A DNA stretch of 60,690 bases from Nitrosomonas oligotropha (lineage in GTDB: Bacteria > Pseudomonadota > Gammaproteobacteria > Burkholderiales > Nitrosomonadaceae), in contig NZ_QRBZ01000027.1 in NCBI RefSeq assembly GCF_009833085.1, positions 1-60,690 on the forward strand. Reading direction: 5' to 3'. A program made the position numbers and the translations under genes. Below are positions 28,212 through 36,551 of this stretch, piece by piece. The notes beneath the pieces were generated by a model. That model was given only the letters and a program-made list of their open reading frames with translations, did no database searches and was not told where the DNA came from. The stretch's first letter is position 1; the number at the start of each line of letters is the position of its first letter.

Positions 28212-29158
28212 AAAAAAATCTCCTCCCGGCACTCGCGCTGCTACTGGCGGTTTTAACCTCCGGCGGCTGTGCTGTCATGGATAAAAACATTCCCGGCTGG
28301 ACACAATACCGGAATCTGGACAAAACCAACGCACTGGAACTGGCATCCCGCAGCACCGGGGCCGGTGAACCGGTATTGCTGATTCATGGCTTCGGCGCAA
28401 GCAGTTATAGCTGGCGGCATGTGATTGAACCGCTGGCGCAAAAGAACCGGGTCATCACTATCGACTTGAAAGGCTTCGGCGATTCACCGAAGCCGCGCGA
28501 TGATGCGTATTCCGTTTACGAACAAGCCAGGCTGGTGAGAAACTTCATTCTCGAAAACGATTTAAAGAACCTTCATATCATCGGCCATTCCTATGGCGGC
28601 GGAGTCGCATTGGCGGTATCGATCTATTTGTCGGCATCCAATCCGGGCCTGCAAAAAAGCCTGGTACTCATCGACAGCGTCGCCTACCCGCAGGAACTGC
28701 CCGGCTTCGTAAAAATACTCGCCACCCCGGTATTGGGGCCATTGATCACTTATGCCGTGCCCAATACTTTTCAGGTGAAAAATCTCTTGCAGATAGTGTA
28801 TTTCAACGATGATCTGATTCCGCAAGAAGCCATCGACCACTATGCCGCCGATCTCGGCAAACCCGACGCCAAATACGCGCTGCTCACGTCGGTACGGCAA
28901 ATGCTGCCAACCGATTTGCAGCAATTCGCGGAAAACTATGCGAACCTCACCATTCCCACTCTGATCATCTGGAGCCGGGAAGATGAAATCGTGCCGCTGG
29001 CCGTCGGCAAAAGGCTGCATGAAAACATACCGAATTCAAAGCTTGTCATCATGAGTGGCGTCGGTCACGCCGTGCAAGAAGAAAAGCCAGCGCTGCTGTT
29101 ACCGCACTTGCGCAGCTTCCTGGAAGCCGGATCGCAACGCACGGCCATCACCCCCTGA
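28208..29158 (+). CDS. Alpha/beta hydrolase, probable lipoprotein
   Basis: A 316-aa alpha/beta-fold hydrolase. The signal sequence ends in a lipobox-like TSGGCAVM. The core shows VLLIHGFGASSYSWRHV (oxyanion loop HGFG), DLKGFGDS, the nucleophile elbow IIGHSYGGGVAL (Ser), IIWSREDEIVPL (Asp) and SGVGHAVQEEKP (His), so the triad is complete. It is probably anchored to the membrane and faces the periplasm. The substrate is unknown; esterase or lipase activity is a guess. It overlaps the upstream small membrane protein by 4 bases. Confidence 0.88.
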   Translation: MKKNLLPALALLLAVLTSGGCAVMDKNIPGWTQYRNLDKTNALELASRSTGAGEPVLLIHGFGASSYSWRHVIEPLAQKNRVITIDLKGFGDSPKPRDDAYSVYEQARLVRNFILENDLKNLHIIGHSYGGGVALAVSIYLSASNPGLQKSLVLIDSVAYPQELPGFVKILATPVLGPLITYAVPNTFQVKNLLQIVYFNDDLIPQEAIDHYAADLGKPDAKYALLTSVRQMLPTDLQQFAENYANLTIPTLIIWSREDEIVPLAVGKRLHENIPNSKLVIMSGVGHAVQEEKPALLLPHLRSFLEAGSQRTAITP

Positions 29159-29209
29159 ACACCCGGCGGCCCTCATGATTCCTTATCCACCGTTAAGAGC
29201 GACCCCATC

Positions 29210-31408
29210 ATGAGAAATATCCGAATCCTCACCATGAACATCCAGGCGCAAGCCTGGCCCGCAGGCCCGCATAGCGATGCCAAGTGGCGCGCTGAAGCGG
29301 TGGTAAAAGCGCTCGATCCCGGCAATTTCGCTTTTGACGAGCATCCCGACGTGATGGTGTTCAACGAGGCGGACAATGAAGATGCCAAAGAGATTCTGGA
29401 GAATGGACTGAAGCCTCTCTACCCGCATTACATCGTGTCGTTCAACGGCGGCAGCGGCGATCTGGACGATGGTGGACTGGCAATATTCAGCAAATTCGAG
29501 TTGCGCGAATTGCCGCCGTCGGACAACAACTTTTCCAATAACCGCAGCCGGTTTTATCCCTATCAAAGCGGTCTTTTTTACCCGATGAGCGCCGGTAATG
29601 ACGGTCTGGCGGAAAAAGGCGTGGCCATCGTGCAGATCAGCACCGGCTTGCACTTTGAAGTCGTGACTATCGCTTTGACGCATTTGCAGGCGTTTTACGA
29701 GGAAGTCGGCGAACATCACACCATCCGCTTGCGCCAACTGAAAGTCATCGAAGGCGCGTTGATCGAACTCATCGGCGCGCCGGAAGACAACGGCAATTGG
29801 GATAAAGTCATCGTGCTCGGCGATTTGAATATCCGTGGCGACACACCGCCCTATTCCACCGAAGGCCACGGCGAATGGACCAATGTTTTCATCAACAACG
29901 GCGGCCCGTACAACAATGCCTCGCAAGGTATCAACTTCAGGCAAAACCAGCTGATTTTCACCGGGCAACTGATCGACGGCTGGCGCACGTTGATGACACC
30001 GCCCGGCGCTTTCATGGAAACCGATCCGGGCTTGACCAACACCAATTTGAAAGAAGGCGAGCATTTACCGGCGGGATTGAAAGAGCGGCTGGATTATATC
30101 TGCTTTCCGAAGCAGCGCACCGATGCCATCGGCGAAACGCCGCGCCGCCTGGTCGCGCAGCACATGCGGATTTTGCCGTCGAATTTTTCCGCGCTGGATA
30201 TGACGTTTGAACGAATCCAAAGCGACCACAAAGGCATTCTGGCGCAAGTGCATTGGCAATTTAAGTACAACACGCCCAATCAAGCCAAACTGCAAAGCGG
30301 CTTTGTGCATTTTCAAGCGCCGGATTCACTGGTCAAAGTCAACATCGCCAACGATCTGAAAATACCGTCACCGGGCGTATTCCAGTGGATTTATATCCAT
30401 GAACCGGGCACGTACACCTTCACTTACTCGCCCAATCTGGAAGCCGCTTTTTATTACGACAACGCGATGTCCACAAAAATTGCCCCGTTCAACCAAGTCA
30501 AATGGACAGACATAGGACTCGACCACGACTGGCTAAACAGTCTGCAACACGAATTCCAGCTTGCCGAAACGGGCAATCAGGTCGACGTGCACCGGCCGAT
30601 GTTCATCCGCCTGAAAGCTGCTGAAAGTGACGATCAATTCACCGGCAACATCGCTTTTTCCTTCATCAAGCACACCGGGGAAAACCGCTTCCTCGCCATC
30701 GGCCTGCAACCGAATGACATTCCCAAAGACCCGCGTTTGCCGGTCGGCCAGAAAAATGGCAAAAACGACGAATGCTGGTTCCGCGCACCGCTGGCGGAAC
30801 AATTATTGAGCGGCAATCCTTATCCGGTGCAGTTTTACATCCAAAACGATTTTGCCCGGAAAATCCGCCTCAGCCTGTTTGAAGGTATTGATGCCCCGGC
30901 ACCTTTTGCGCAGGTCACCAACGAAGACCGGCTCACCGTGATCGACTATGATCGCGCCGCCGACATCAAGGATGTTTACATGCTGCTGGAACGCAGCCAG
31001 ACCACGGACTATGAATTCCTGGCGGGCTATCGCTACAGTATTTCCTACTTGAATCACCTGGAAATCTACAGCATCGAAGACCAAAGCGGACTCGGCGCGG
31101 ACGAAATCCACCTCACTATGACTGCCGACGATATGGCGACCAATTTCCTCGACTTCACCGACGAAGACTTCGACGACGACGAACGGCGCATGCTCAACTC
31201 CTATTACCCGAAAAACACCGCGTTCAACGACCGGCTCAACATCACCGTGTTCGAACTGGATAACGGCGATGACGACGACGGCCCCTTCACCGCCACGATT
31301 CCCGCGTTAAAGAAAGGTGAAAATACAAGGGAATCATCGATCATCATCGAAGCGGAAGGCGCGGAGTACCAGATCAGTTACAAGTTGAGCCGGAATCCGA
31401 ATCGGTGA
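29210..31408 (+). CDS. Endonuclease/exonuclease/phosphatase-fold protein with large C-terminal extension
   Basis: A 732-aa protein whose first 350 residues have the DNase I/sphingomyelinase fold: ILTMNIQAQAWP (Asn), VMVFNEADNEDA (metal Glu), LTHLQAFYEE, VIVLGDLNIRGDTPPY (Asp/Asn pair), ERLDYICFP and IQSDHKGILAQVHW (Asp-His). The catalytic set is therefore complete. Residues about 350-732 are beta-rich and very acidic (DFTDEDFDDDERR, DNGDDDDG), perhaps calcium binding, and were not recognised. No signal peptide is visible, so secretion by the usual route is not supported. It could act on sphingomyelin-like lipids, inositol phosphates or DNA. It lies 51 bases after the hydrolase gene and may be co-transcribed. 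Confidence 0.82.
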   Translation: MRNIRILTMNIQAQAWPAGPHSDAKWRAEAVVKALDPGNFAFDEHPDVMVFNEADNEDAKEILENGLKPLYPHYIVSFNGGSGDLDDGGLAIFSKFELRELPPSDNNFSNNRSRFYPYQSGLFYPMSAGNDGLAEKGVAIVQISTGLHFEVVTIALTHLQAFYEEVGEHHTIRLRQLKVIEGALIELIGAPEDNGNWDKVIVLGDLNIRGDTPPYSTEGHGEWTNVFINNGGPYNNASQGINFRQNQLIFTGQLIDGWRTLMTPPGAFMETDPGLTNTNLKEGEHLPAGLKERLDYICFPKQRTDAIGETPRRLVAQHMRILPSNFSALDMTFERIQSDHKGILAQVHWQFKYNTPNQAKLQSGFVHFQAPDSLVKVNIANDLKIPSPGVFQWIYIHEPGTYTFTYSPNLEAAFYYDNAMSTKIAPFNQVKWTDIGLDHDWLNSLQHEFQLAETGNQVDVHRPMFIRLKAAESDDQFTGNIAFSFIKHTGENRFLAIGLQPNDIPKDPRLPVGQKNGKNDECWFRAPLAEQLLSGNPYPVQFYIQNDFARKIRLSLFEGIDAPAPFAQVTNEDRLTVIDYDRAADIKDVYMLLERSQTTDYEFLAGYRYSISYLNHLEIYSIEDQSGLGADEIHLTMTADDMATNFLDFTDEDFDDDERRMLNSYYPKNTAFNDRLNITVFELDNGDDDDGPFTATIPALKKGENTRESSIIIEAEGAEYQISYKLSRNPNR

Positions 31409-31434
31409 AGGTGGGATGCATTTTTTGATGGTTT

Positions 31435-31466
31435 ACTGTTGGGATTCTTAATGACACCCCAACAGT
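31435..31466. terminator. Hairpin between converging genes
   Basis: ACTGTTGGG (31435-31443) pairs perfectly with CCCAACAGT (31458-31466). It lies between the converging phosphoesterase (plus) and PEP-CTERM (minus) genes. There is no strong T-run directly after the stem, so confidence is moderate. Confidence 0.5.
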
Positions 31467-31488
31467 GATCGTTTAAAAATTAACTAAG

Positions 31489-32286
31489 TTATGCTTCTTT
31501 TTTATTACGGCGTACAGCAACGTAGCCCAACAAACCAAGTCCAGCCAGTAACATCAAATAGAATTCGGGTTCGGGGACTGTGGAAACTGATTCATAAAAG
31601 AATGCCGTCCCATTGGCTGCTCCGAGACCATGTCCACCATAGTTGATCAAGAAATCACCATGACCAGTTAATGTGTCAATAGAATAAATACCTGTTCCTG
31701 CGACTCCATAGAGATGAGCATTATCATTCGTCGCCATACCGAAAACATTTCTCACCCCTATAGAACCAATATTAGTTCCAGCGCCTGTGGCTTTATCGAT
31801 TTGGATCAGACTATCTGATACCGGGGAAGTGCTAGAGAGATAAAGATTACCTTTGACGAAGGCTAAGTCACCAGATGAGCCGTAGGCTACCCCACCATTG
31901 CCAATGTTAGATGCATGACCAGTTAAAGTATCGATTGAATAGAGGCTCGTATTCGCACCATAAAGTGTACCGGTAGAACTAAATACCAATGAATTAAGAC
32001 TGGTGCCTAAATCCCCAATAAGGGTAGGAGCGGCAGACACTTGATTAATACTGTAAAGTTTGCTAAATGAAATACCGAAAAGATTTCCGCTAGGATCAAA
32101 AGCAATATCGGTCATCGTAATTCCCATGTCCCCCACCATGGTCACCGCACCAGTTGCGACATCAACTTTGCCTAATTTGCCAGAAGAATCATCGATCCAT
32201 AATACTGGTGCGGCACTGACACTCGCAGCCATTATTAAATGAGCGACAAAAATAGTGCTGTAAAAATGAGAACATGGTTTAATCAT
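31489..32286 (-). CDS. PEP-CTERM exported protein with propeller-like repeats
   Basis: A 265-aa exported protein. The signal peptide ends at VSAAPVLW. The body has repeated motifs like LYSIDTLTGHASNIG and IYSIDTLTGHGDFLI, plus ...FDPSGNLFGI and FSSTGTLYGA, consistent with a small beta-propeller. The C-terminus has VPEPEFYLMLLAGLGLLGY followed by RRNKK, a typical exosortase signal. ATG 32286 preceded by GGAGAGTAAG is preferred over ATG 32298. It ends facing the hairpin at 31435-31466. Confidence 0.85.
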   Translation of the reverse strand: MIKPCSHFYSTIFVAHLIMAASVSAAPVLWIDDSSGKLGKVDVATGAVTMVGDMGITMTDIAFDPSGNLFGISFSKLYSINQVSAAPTLIGDLGTSLNSLVFSSTGTLYGANTSLYSIDTLTGHASNIGNGGVAYGSSGDLAFVKGNLYLSSTSPVSDSLIQIDKATGAGTNIGSIGVRNVFGMATNDNAHLYGVAGTGIYSIDTLTGHGDFLINYGGHGLGAANGTAFFYESVSTVPEPEFYLMLLAGLGLLGYVAVRRNKKEA

Positions 32287-32769
32287 CTTACTCTCCATTT
32301 AAATTTAAAAAATATGAAACATCCAAATGTTTGCAGCTAATTTATAAACATCTTGATTCTTACAAACAAAACACTATAAGTATTACACTTAAACTCATGA
32401 ATTCTTAACTAGAGCAACAATATCACTTACAGCTATTTCGCGCAATTTCCTGTATGTTCCAATTTTTCATTAAAAAAGCTCAGTCCATTCTCATTACGAT
32501 TAATTCACACTATTCCACTCAGAAATCTTTAAAAGGTACACCCTTTTATTGCAACCATCATTCGCAGATTACAAACGTCAATACTCCATGTAAATCGACA
32601 TTCATGAAGATTTTAAGCGGGAATCTTGAGCCAATGATCGATAATGCCGCGATTGGCAGCGGTAACCGGATTAGAATCTTCGAAGCCAGGAGCGCAAACA
32701 ACCCCGCTAAACTGCAATAATAGACTCGCGATGCAACTACAAGCGCTAAGGAAGCTTCAAGGTGAAAAC
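32287..32769. other. Intergenic region with a decayed ybiT fragment
   Basis: This 483-bp AT-rich gap holds the upstream region of the PEP-CTERM gene on the left, including TATCACTTACA at 32421-32431 and a TAAGT-ACTTA dyad near 32376-32390. A ybiT remnant lies at 32540-32690. The GST gene begins after an AAGGTG ribosome site. Confidence 0.6.
32540..32690 (+). pseudogene. Partial, internally deleted copy of the ybiT start region
   Basis: Translation reads [22 protein letters not shown]... which aligns with the ybiT product ITTANITM...[16 protein letters not shown]. The match also covers the ybiT upstream sequence (GTAACCATCATCCGCAG at 36525-36541 versus GCAACCATCATTCGCAG here). About 27 codons between the start and the Walker A Lys-Ser are missing, with frame kept. 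After GSGNRIRIFE the similarity stops. There is no complete Walker A loop and no downstream ABC domain, so it is a dead fragment of a duplicate. Confidence 0.75.
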
Positions 32770-33402
32770 ATGATTACTTTATATGGCATTGAATGGTCAC
32801 GGGCGAAATATGTATTGCTCACGCTGGCGGAGCTTGGTCTGGATTTCCAGCATGTCAGGATCAACCCTTTCGAGAAAGAGAAAAATGCGCCCGAGTATTT
32901 AAAGCTGAATCCGCTGGCACAGGTACCCACCCTGGTCGATGGCGATCTGGTGCTGACCGAAGCGATGGCGATCAATTTTTATCTGGCGAGAAAATACGGC
33001 GCGGGGAACCTGTGGGCGGACCGGCTGGAAGACGAAGCGCAGATCTACAAATGGAGTCTTTTTGCCGTCACTCAAATGGAAACTGCCTGTGTGGAGCTTA
33101 TTCTGCACCGGAAGGTTTTCGATGCGAAAGTTAGAAATCCGGACATCGTCCAGGCGGCTGAAAAGAAACTGAAGAAACCGCTTGAGGTATTGAACAACCA
33201 TCTCGCCGGTAAAGATTTCCTGGTGGCCGGCAAATTTACCGTCGCGGATATCAATATGACGGGTGTTTTGTCCTACGCGCTGGGCGGAGAATTTGATTTT
33301 TCGCCCTATCACCATGTGGCGCGGTATTTGAGTACTATTCTATCGAGACCGGCGTGCAGGAAAGCGGGGATTGCTCCCTATACCCAAGGAAACGCCGATT
33401 AA
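32770..33402 (+). CDS. Glutathione S-transferase family protein
   Basis: A 210-aa cytosolic protein. The N-terminal thioredoxin-like domain shows ITLYGIEWSRAKYVLLTLAELGLDF (catalytic Ser probably in WSRAK), NPLAQVPTLVDGD (cis-Pro) and LTEAMAINFYLARKY. The C-terminal helical domain ends with LVAGKFTVADINMTGVLSYA, which contains the N-capping-box Asp. ATG 32770 is selected with AAGGTG 8 bases upstream. Substrates are unknown. It ends 8 bp before the converging RIO kinase gene. Confidence 0.88.
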   Translation: MITLYGIEWSRAKYVLLTLAELGLDFQHVRINPFEKEKNAPEYLKLNPLAQVPTLVDGDLVLTEAMAINFYLARKYGAGNLWADRLEDEAQIYKWSLFAVTQMETACVELILHRKVFDAKVRNPDIVQAAEKKLKKPLEVLNNHLAGKDFLVAGKFTVADINMTGVLSYALGGEFDFSPYHHVARYLSTILSRPACRKAGIAPYTQGNAD

Positions 33403-33410
33403 TCCGCGCA

Positions 33411-34286
33411 TCACTGATGGGCATGTAATGCCCGATACAGCTTCTTTGCTTCTTCTTCCTTCAGCGTGTCATCAATTTCACGCAGAACGCTTTGCAGGTC
33501 GATTGGTTTTTCAACACATTCAAAGTGCCCGGTCAAAACGCTTTCCGGATGAAGTTGCCCGCTTTGGTAGAGTGACCATATCTCCATGCCATAACTCGTC
33601 GTAAGCAATTCAGGCGCAAATTGACCGAAATAAACCGCCAAATTCTCGACATCGCGCAGCAGCATTTTGCACGCTTGGTTATTGGCGGCTGCATCGATCG
33701 CTTGCGGCAAATCGATGATCACAGGCCCGCTGCTGTCTACCAGCACGTTATATTCGGACAGATCGCCGTGGATAATTCCTGCGCAAAGCATGCGAACCAC
33801 CTGCGTAATCAGTATGCGGTGATAGTCACGCGCTAACTCGGCAGTCAGTACAAGTTCGCTGAGCCGCGGGGCTGCGTTGCCATTGCTGCCGATGACCAGA
33901 TCCATCAGCAATACGCCCTCATGAAAGTGATGCGGCTTCGGCACACGCACCCCCGCAGCAGCGAGCCGGTACAGAGCATCCACCTCGGCACTTTGCCAGG
34001 ATTCTTCCTGCGCTTTGCGTCCGTACCGGGTTCCCTTTTCCATGGCGCGTGCGCGACGGCTGTTTTTCACCTTGCGGCCTTCGGTGTAATCCGTGCTTTG
34101 GCGAAAACTGCGTTTGCTGGCTTCTTTGTACACCTTCGCGCAACGTATTTCTTCTCCACAACGAACCACATAAACCGAAGCTTCCTTGCCGCTCATTAAT
34201 TGACGGATAACTTCATCGATAAAGCCATCCTGGATCAAGGGCTCAATTCTTTTCGGGGTTTTCATGGGTGTAAATACTACGCTCAT
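33411..34286 (-). CDS. RIO1-family serine protein kinase
   Basis: A 291-aa atypical kinase. ATP-binding elements are GKEASVYVVRCGEEIRCAKVYKEA (flexible loop and the Lys of AKVYK). The catalytic loop is IIHGDLSEYNVLVD (Asp, Asn) and the metal-binding Asp is in VIIDLPQAID. RIO1 kinases act in ribosome maturation in eukaryotes and archaea; the bacterial role is unclear. Length is that of the bacterial form. A diverged repeat (34290-34333) lies just upstream of the start. Confidence 0.9.
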   Translation of the reverse strand: MSVVFTPMKTPKRIEPLIQDGFIDEVIRQLMSGKEASVYVVRCGEEIRCAKVYKEASKRSFRQSTDYTEGRKVKNSRRARAMEKGTRYGRKAQEESWQSAEVDALYRLAAAGVRVPKPHHFHEGVLLMDLVIGSNGNAAPRLSELVLTAELARDYHRILITQVVRMLCAGIIHGDLSEYNVLVDSSGPVIIDLPQAIDAAANNQACKMLLRDVENLAVYFGQFAPELLTTSYGMEIWSLYQSGQLHPESVLTGHFECVEKPIDLQSVLREIDDTLKEEEAKKLYRALHAHQ

Positions 34287-34289
34287 ATT

Positions 34290-34333
34290 GTGAAACTCGG
34301 TGGAATGCTTTTAGCTCCCGCCTTATGCGGGTT
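34290..34333. repeat. Copy 1 of a diverged intergenic repeat
   Basis: Shares TGAAAC, TCGG(T/C)(G/A)GAATGCTTTT, AGCT and GCGGG(T/C)TA in the same order with 34995-35050. The two copies flank the VOC gene in the same direction. Confidence 0.5.
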
Positions 34334-34350
34334 ATCGGATCGCTCGCATC

Positions 34351-34836
34351 TCAACCGCGGAATGCCGCTTCGATTGCGGCAATGTCGATTTTTCTCATCG
34401 TCATCATCGCATCGAATGCTCGTTTGGAGGCTGCACGGTCAGGACTGGTGAATGCTTTCGTCAGAGCAACCGGCGTAATCTGCCAAGAGATACCCCACTT
34501 GTCCTTGCACCAGCCGCACTCGCTTTCCAGGCCACCGTTGCCGATGATCGCGTTCCAATACCGATCCGTTTCACTTTGGTCTTCGGTCGCAACCTGAAAC
34601 GAAAAGGCTTCACTGTGCTTGAACGCAGGCCCGCCATTAAGTCCGAGGCACGGAATGCCCATTACGGTGAACTCGACAGTCAATATGTCCCCTTCCTTAC
34701 CCGATGGATAATCCCCCGGTGCGCGATGCACCGCGCCGACTGACGAATCGGGAAATGTTTCGGCGTAAAATCGCGCAGCACCCTCAGCATCGTTCTCGTA
34801 CCAGAGGCAGATCGTGTTCTTTGCAATCTTGGCCAT
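34351..34836 (-). CDS. VOC-superfamily (PhnB-like) protein
   Basis: A 161-aa protein with the paired beta-alpha-beta-beta-beta fold of the PhnB / 3-demethylubiquinone methyltransferase-like group. Markers are LWYENDAEGAARFYAETFPDSSVG, seen as AEGAARFYAETF, then FTVMGIPCLGLNGGPAFKHSEAFSF (key LNGGP.F..SEA.SF) and CGWCKDKWGISWQI. The reaction is not known; relatives include fosfomycin and glyoxalase-type enzymes as well as non-enzymatic members. ATG 34836 follows AAAGGAG. The gene lies between two diverged direct repeats, and an element-end-like sequence sits directly upstream. Confidence 0.87.
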   Translation of the reverse strand: MAKIAKNTICLWYENDAEGAARFYAETFPDSSVGAVHRAPGDYPSGKEGDILTVEFTVMGIPCLGLNGGPAFKHSEAFSFQVATEDQSETDRYWNAIIGNGGLESECGWCKDKWGISWQITPVALTKAFTSPDRAASKRAFDAMMTMRKIDIAAIEAAFRG

Positions 34837-34854
34837 GTCATAGCTCCTTTGAGT

Positions 34855-34869
34855 TTAGGGAAACGCTGA
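34855..34869 (+). repeat. Solitary element-end-like sequence
   Basis: TTAGGGAAACGCTGA differs by one base from the start of the palindrome arm at 25981. No matching opposite end or transposase gene is seen nearby, so it is probably a leftover end of an insertion element. Confidence 0.5.
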
Positions 34870-34994
34870 TTGATTCGGTGGTCGGGATCAAGCTTTGTAG
34901 AATGGATGCACGAAAGGTGATTCGTCAAATCAAAACCGGCTCTACCTATCATTCAATGTCATCATCACGCTTATTTGGCGGGATCATACGGATG

Positions 34995-35050
34995 TGGTGA
35001 AACACTTTCATTCGGCAGAATGCTTTTTCAGCTTCGACCTACGCGGGCTA
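34995..35050. repeat. Copy 2 of a diverged intergenic repeat
   Basis: Matches 34290-34333 in order (TGAAAC, TTCGGCAGAATGCTTTT, AGCT, GCGGGCTA), with small insertions. Between the copies are the VOC gene and the element-end-like sequence. Confidence 0.5.
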
Positions 35051-35123
35051 CAAGGATTACCTTCATCACAAGCAAAGTGCTGTATCGAGACACCACGGCC
35101 CCCTGCGCTCGCGGTTAGAGTAT

Positions 35124-36263
35124 CTATTTCTCAAATCTGGAAACCTTAATAGAATAACTATACTCGCCTGTTTCGCCATCTAAATCACACAAAAGATAAT
35201 TATCTGCCTTGCTTTCATTGAGTAGATACCCCCATGGAAATTGGCGTAGTCTTGTCATTTCTGCGCTGTCACAACCCATAAGGGGAACAATATTATTTAG
35301 GGAACTAATATAGATTTCACCTATACAATGAATCCCACCTATGGGTGTATCTTTATATTGAATCTCTACTAATTCCCCATTTGTCATTACAGACCATTGG
35401 CATTTACTCTCATTAATATTGTCAGTTTGTTGCAATACAACTGTTGATTGGTTTTCCTCCACGATTGCTTCTGGAGTCATTAATTGCTTAGATGGCTCGC
35501 CATTTGAGTTGAATTCAAATCTGTATATACCTTCCTTCAAATTCATGATTAAACTGTTATTTTCCAACAATCTCGCCTCGGTATAATCTGCTTCCTTTAT
35601 TCCACCAGCAGCCCAATATTGACCAAAATCAGATATTGTGCCGTCAAAATATCCAAATATCTGGTACCCAACAAAATCAGTTCCGTAGGGGCTTGCAATT
35701 AAAAAATTTCCAATACTTGAGAAGCTAAGAGGAAAGCCAGAACCAACACTAAATATACCTGGGGTTTCTCGGGCTATCATCTTTACTAATGCATAACTTG
35801 GCCAAAAGCCATCCCATCTTACTTCTTTAACTATTGCATATTGCGCAGGATAACTCTGAAGATCTCTGCATCCTTTCTGCCGCTCTTTCAAGCTTGCTTC
35901 ATATAGACCAATGACGAGATCTGTTTTGCTTCCGTCATTATCCAAATCAACAAGCAAAACTTCCGCAATACAAGGCAGCACATAACCAAATTCATTTTCT
36001 AAAATTCTTTTTGCAGTTCGCTCAATAAACGAAGACTTGAGAAGTAATGCTTTTCCAGCATATGACTGGAATTTCGGAACTTGTACAGCAAAAAAATCCT
36101 TTCCATCCACTAACAATCCAAACGCGGAAACTACAAAAGTAATTCCTGCAAGCCACCTCAATAATCTTTCAGTGCGAAACCTAATAAGAGATTTATGTTC
36201 TTCTTTCCTTGCATGACGGATGAAGAAACTCGATATCTTCGCAATTAATTCACTGGCTTCCAT
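35124..36263 (-). CDS. Hypothetical single-pass membrane protein
   Basis: A 379-aa protein of no recognised family. One membrane helix is likely at about residues 36-53 (WLAGITFVVSAFGLLV), leaving a large C-terminal domain outside. That domain includes VLLVDLDNDGSKTDLVIG, an FG-GAP-like acidic loop that may bind calcium. The remainder is beta-rich (YQIFGYFDGTISDFGQYW). The gene is clearly more AT-rich than its neighbours and stands alone, which suggests recent arrival. Confidence 0.68.
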   Translation of the reverse strand: MEASELIAKISSFFIRHARKEEHKSLIRFRTERLLRWLAGITFVVSAFGLLVDGKDFFAVQVPKFQSYAGKALLLKSSFIERTAKRILENEFGYVLPCIAEVLLVDLDNDGSKTDLVIGLYEASLKERQKGCRDLQSYPAQYAIVKEVRWDGFWPSYALVKMIARETPGIFSVGSGFPLSFSSIGNFLIASPYGTDFVGYQIFGYFDGTISDFGQYWAAGGIKEADYTEARLLENNSLIMNLKEGIYRFEFNSNGEPSKQLMTPEAIVEENQSTVVLQQTDNINESKCQWSVMTNGELVEIQYKDTPIGGIHCIGEIYISSLNNIVPLMGCDSAEMTRLRQFPWGYLLNESKADNYLLCDLDGETGEYSYSIKVSRFEK

Positions 36264-36551
36264 TGTTCAAATCCGAAATGACATGATGATTACCTCAAGC
36301 GTAATAACCAATCCTGTAGCATTCATTCAATCTCCTCATTCTTTTAGGGCTGTCATCACTCTAAATTTCATTGCCGAAAGATTGTAGATTCACATCCCAA
36401 AATTCCATACCCGCGCAGCATACCCCCCAACCGCTATTTCATGCAATTGACAATCAATTCTGTGACCCCCCCACCATAACCCAGCAATTCCATTGAAAAA
36501 CGTTTAGAATGTGCGCCCCTTTCTTGTAACCATCATCCGCAGGTACCCGTT

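Noticed and set aside
29183..30064. Minus-strand frame opposite the DNase I-fold gene
   Set aside because: Antisense to motif-rich coding sequence; no ribosome site or domain.
36255..36290. GTTCAAATCC resembling a tRNA T-loop
   Set aside because: Flanking bases do not form a T-stem or acceptor stem; no cloverleaf can be drawn.
36447..36480. TTGACA and CATAAC upstream of ybiT as a sigma-70 promoter
   Set aside because: Spacing is 22 bases, too long for a normal promoter.
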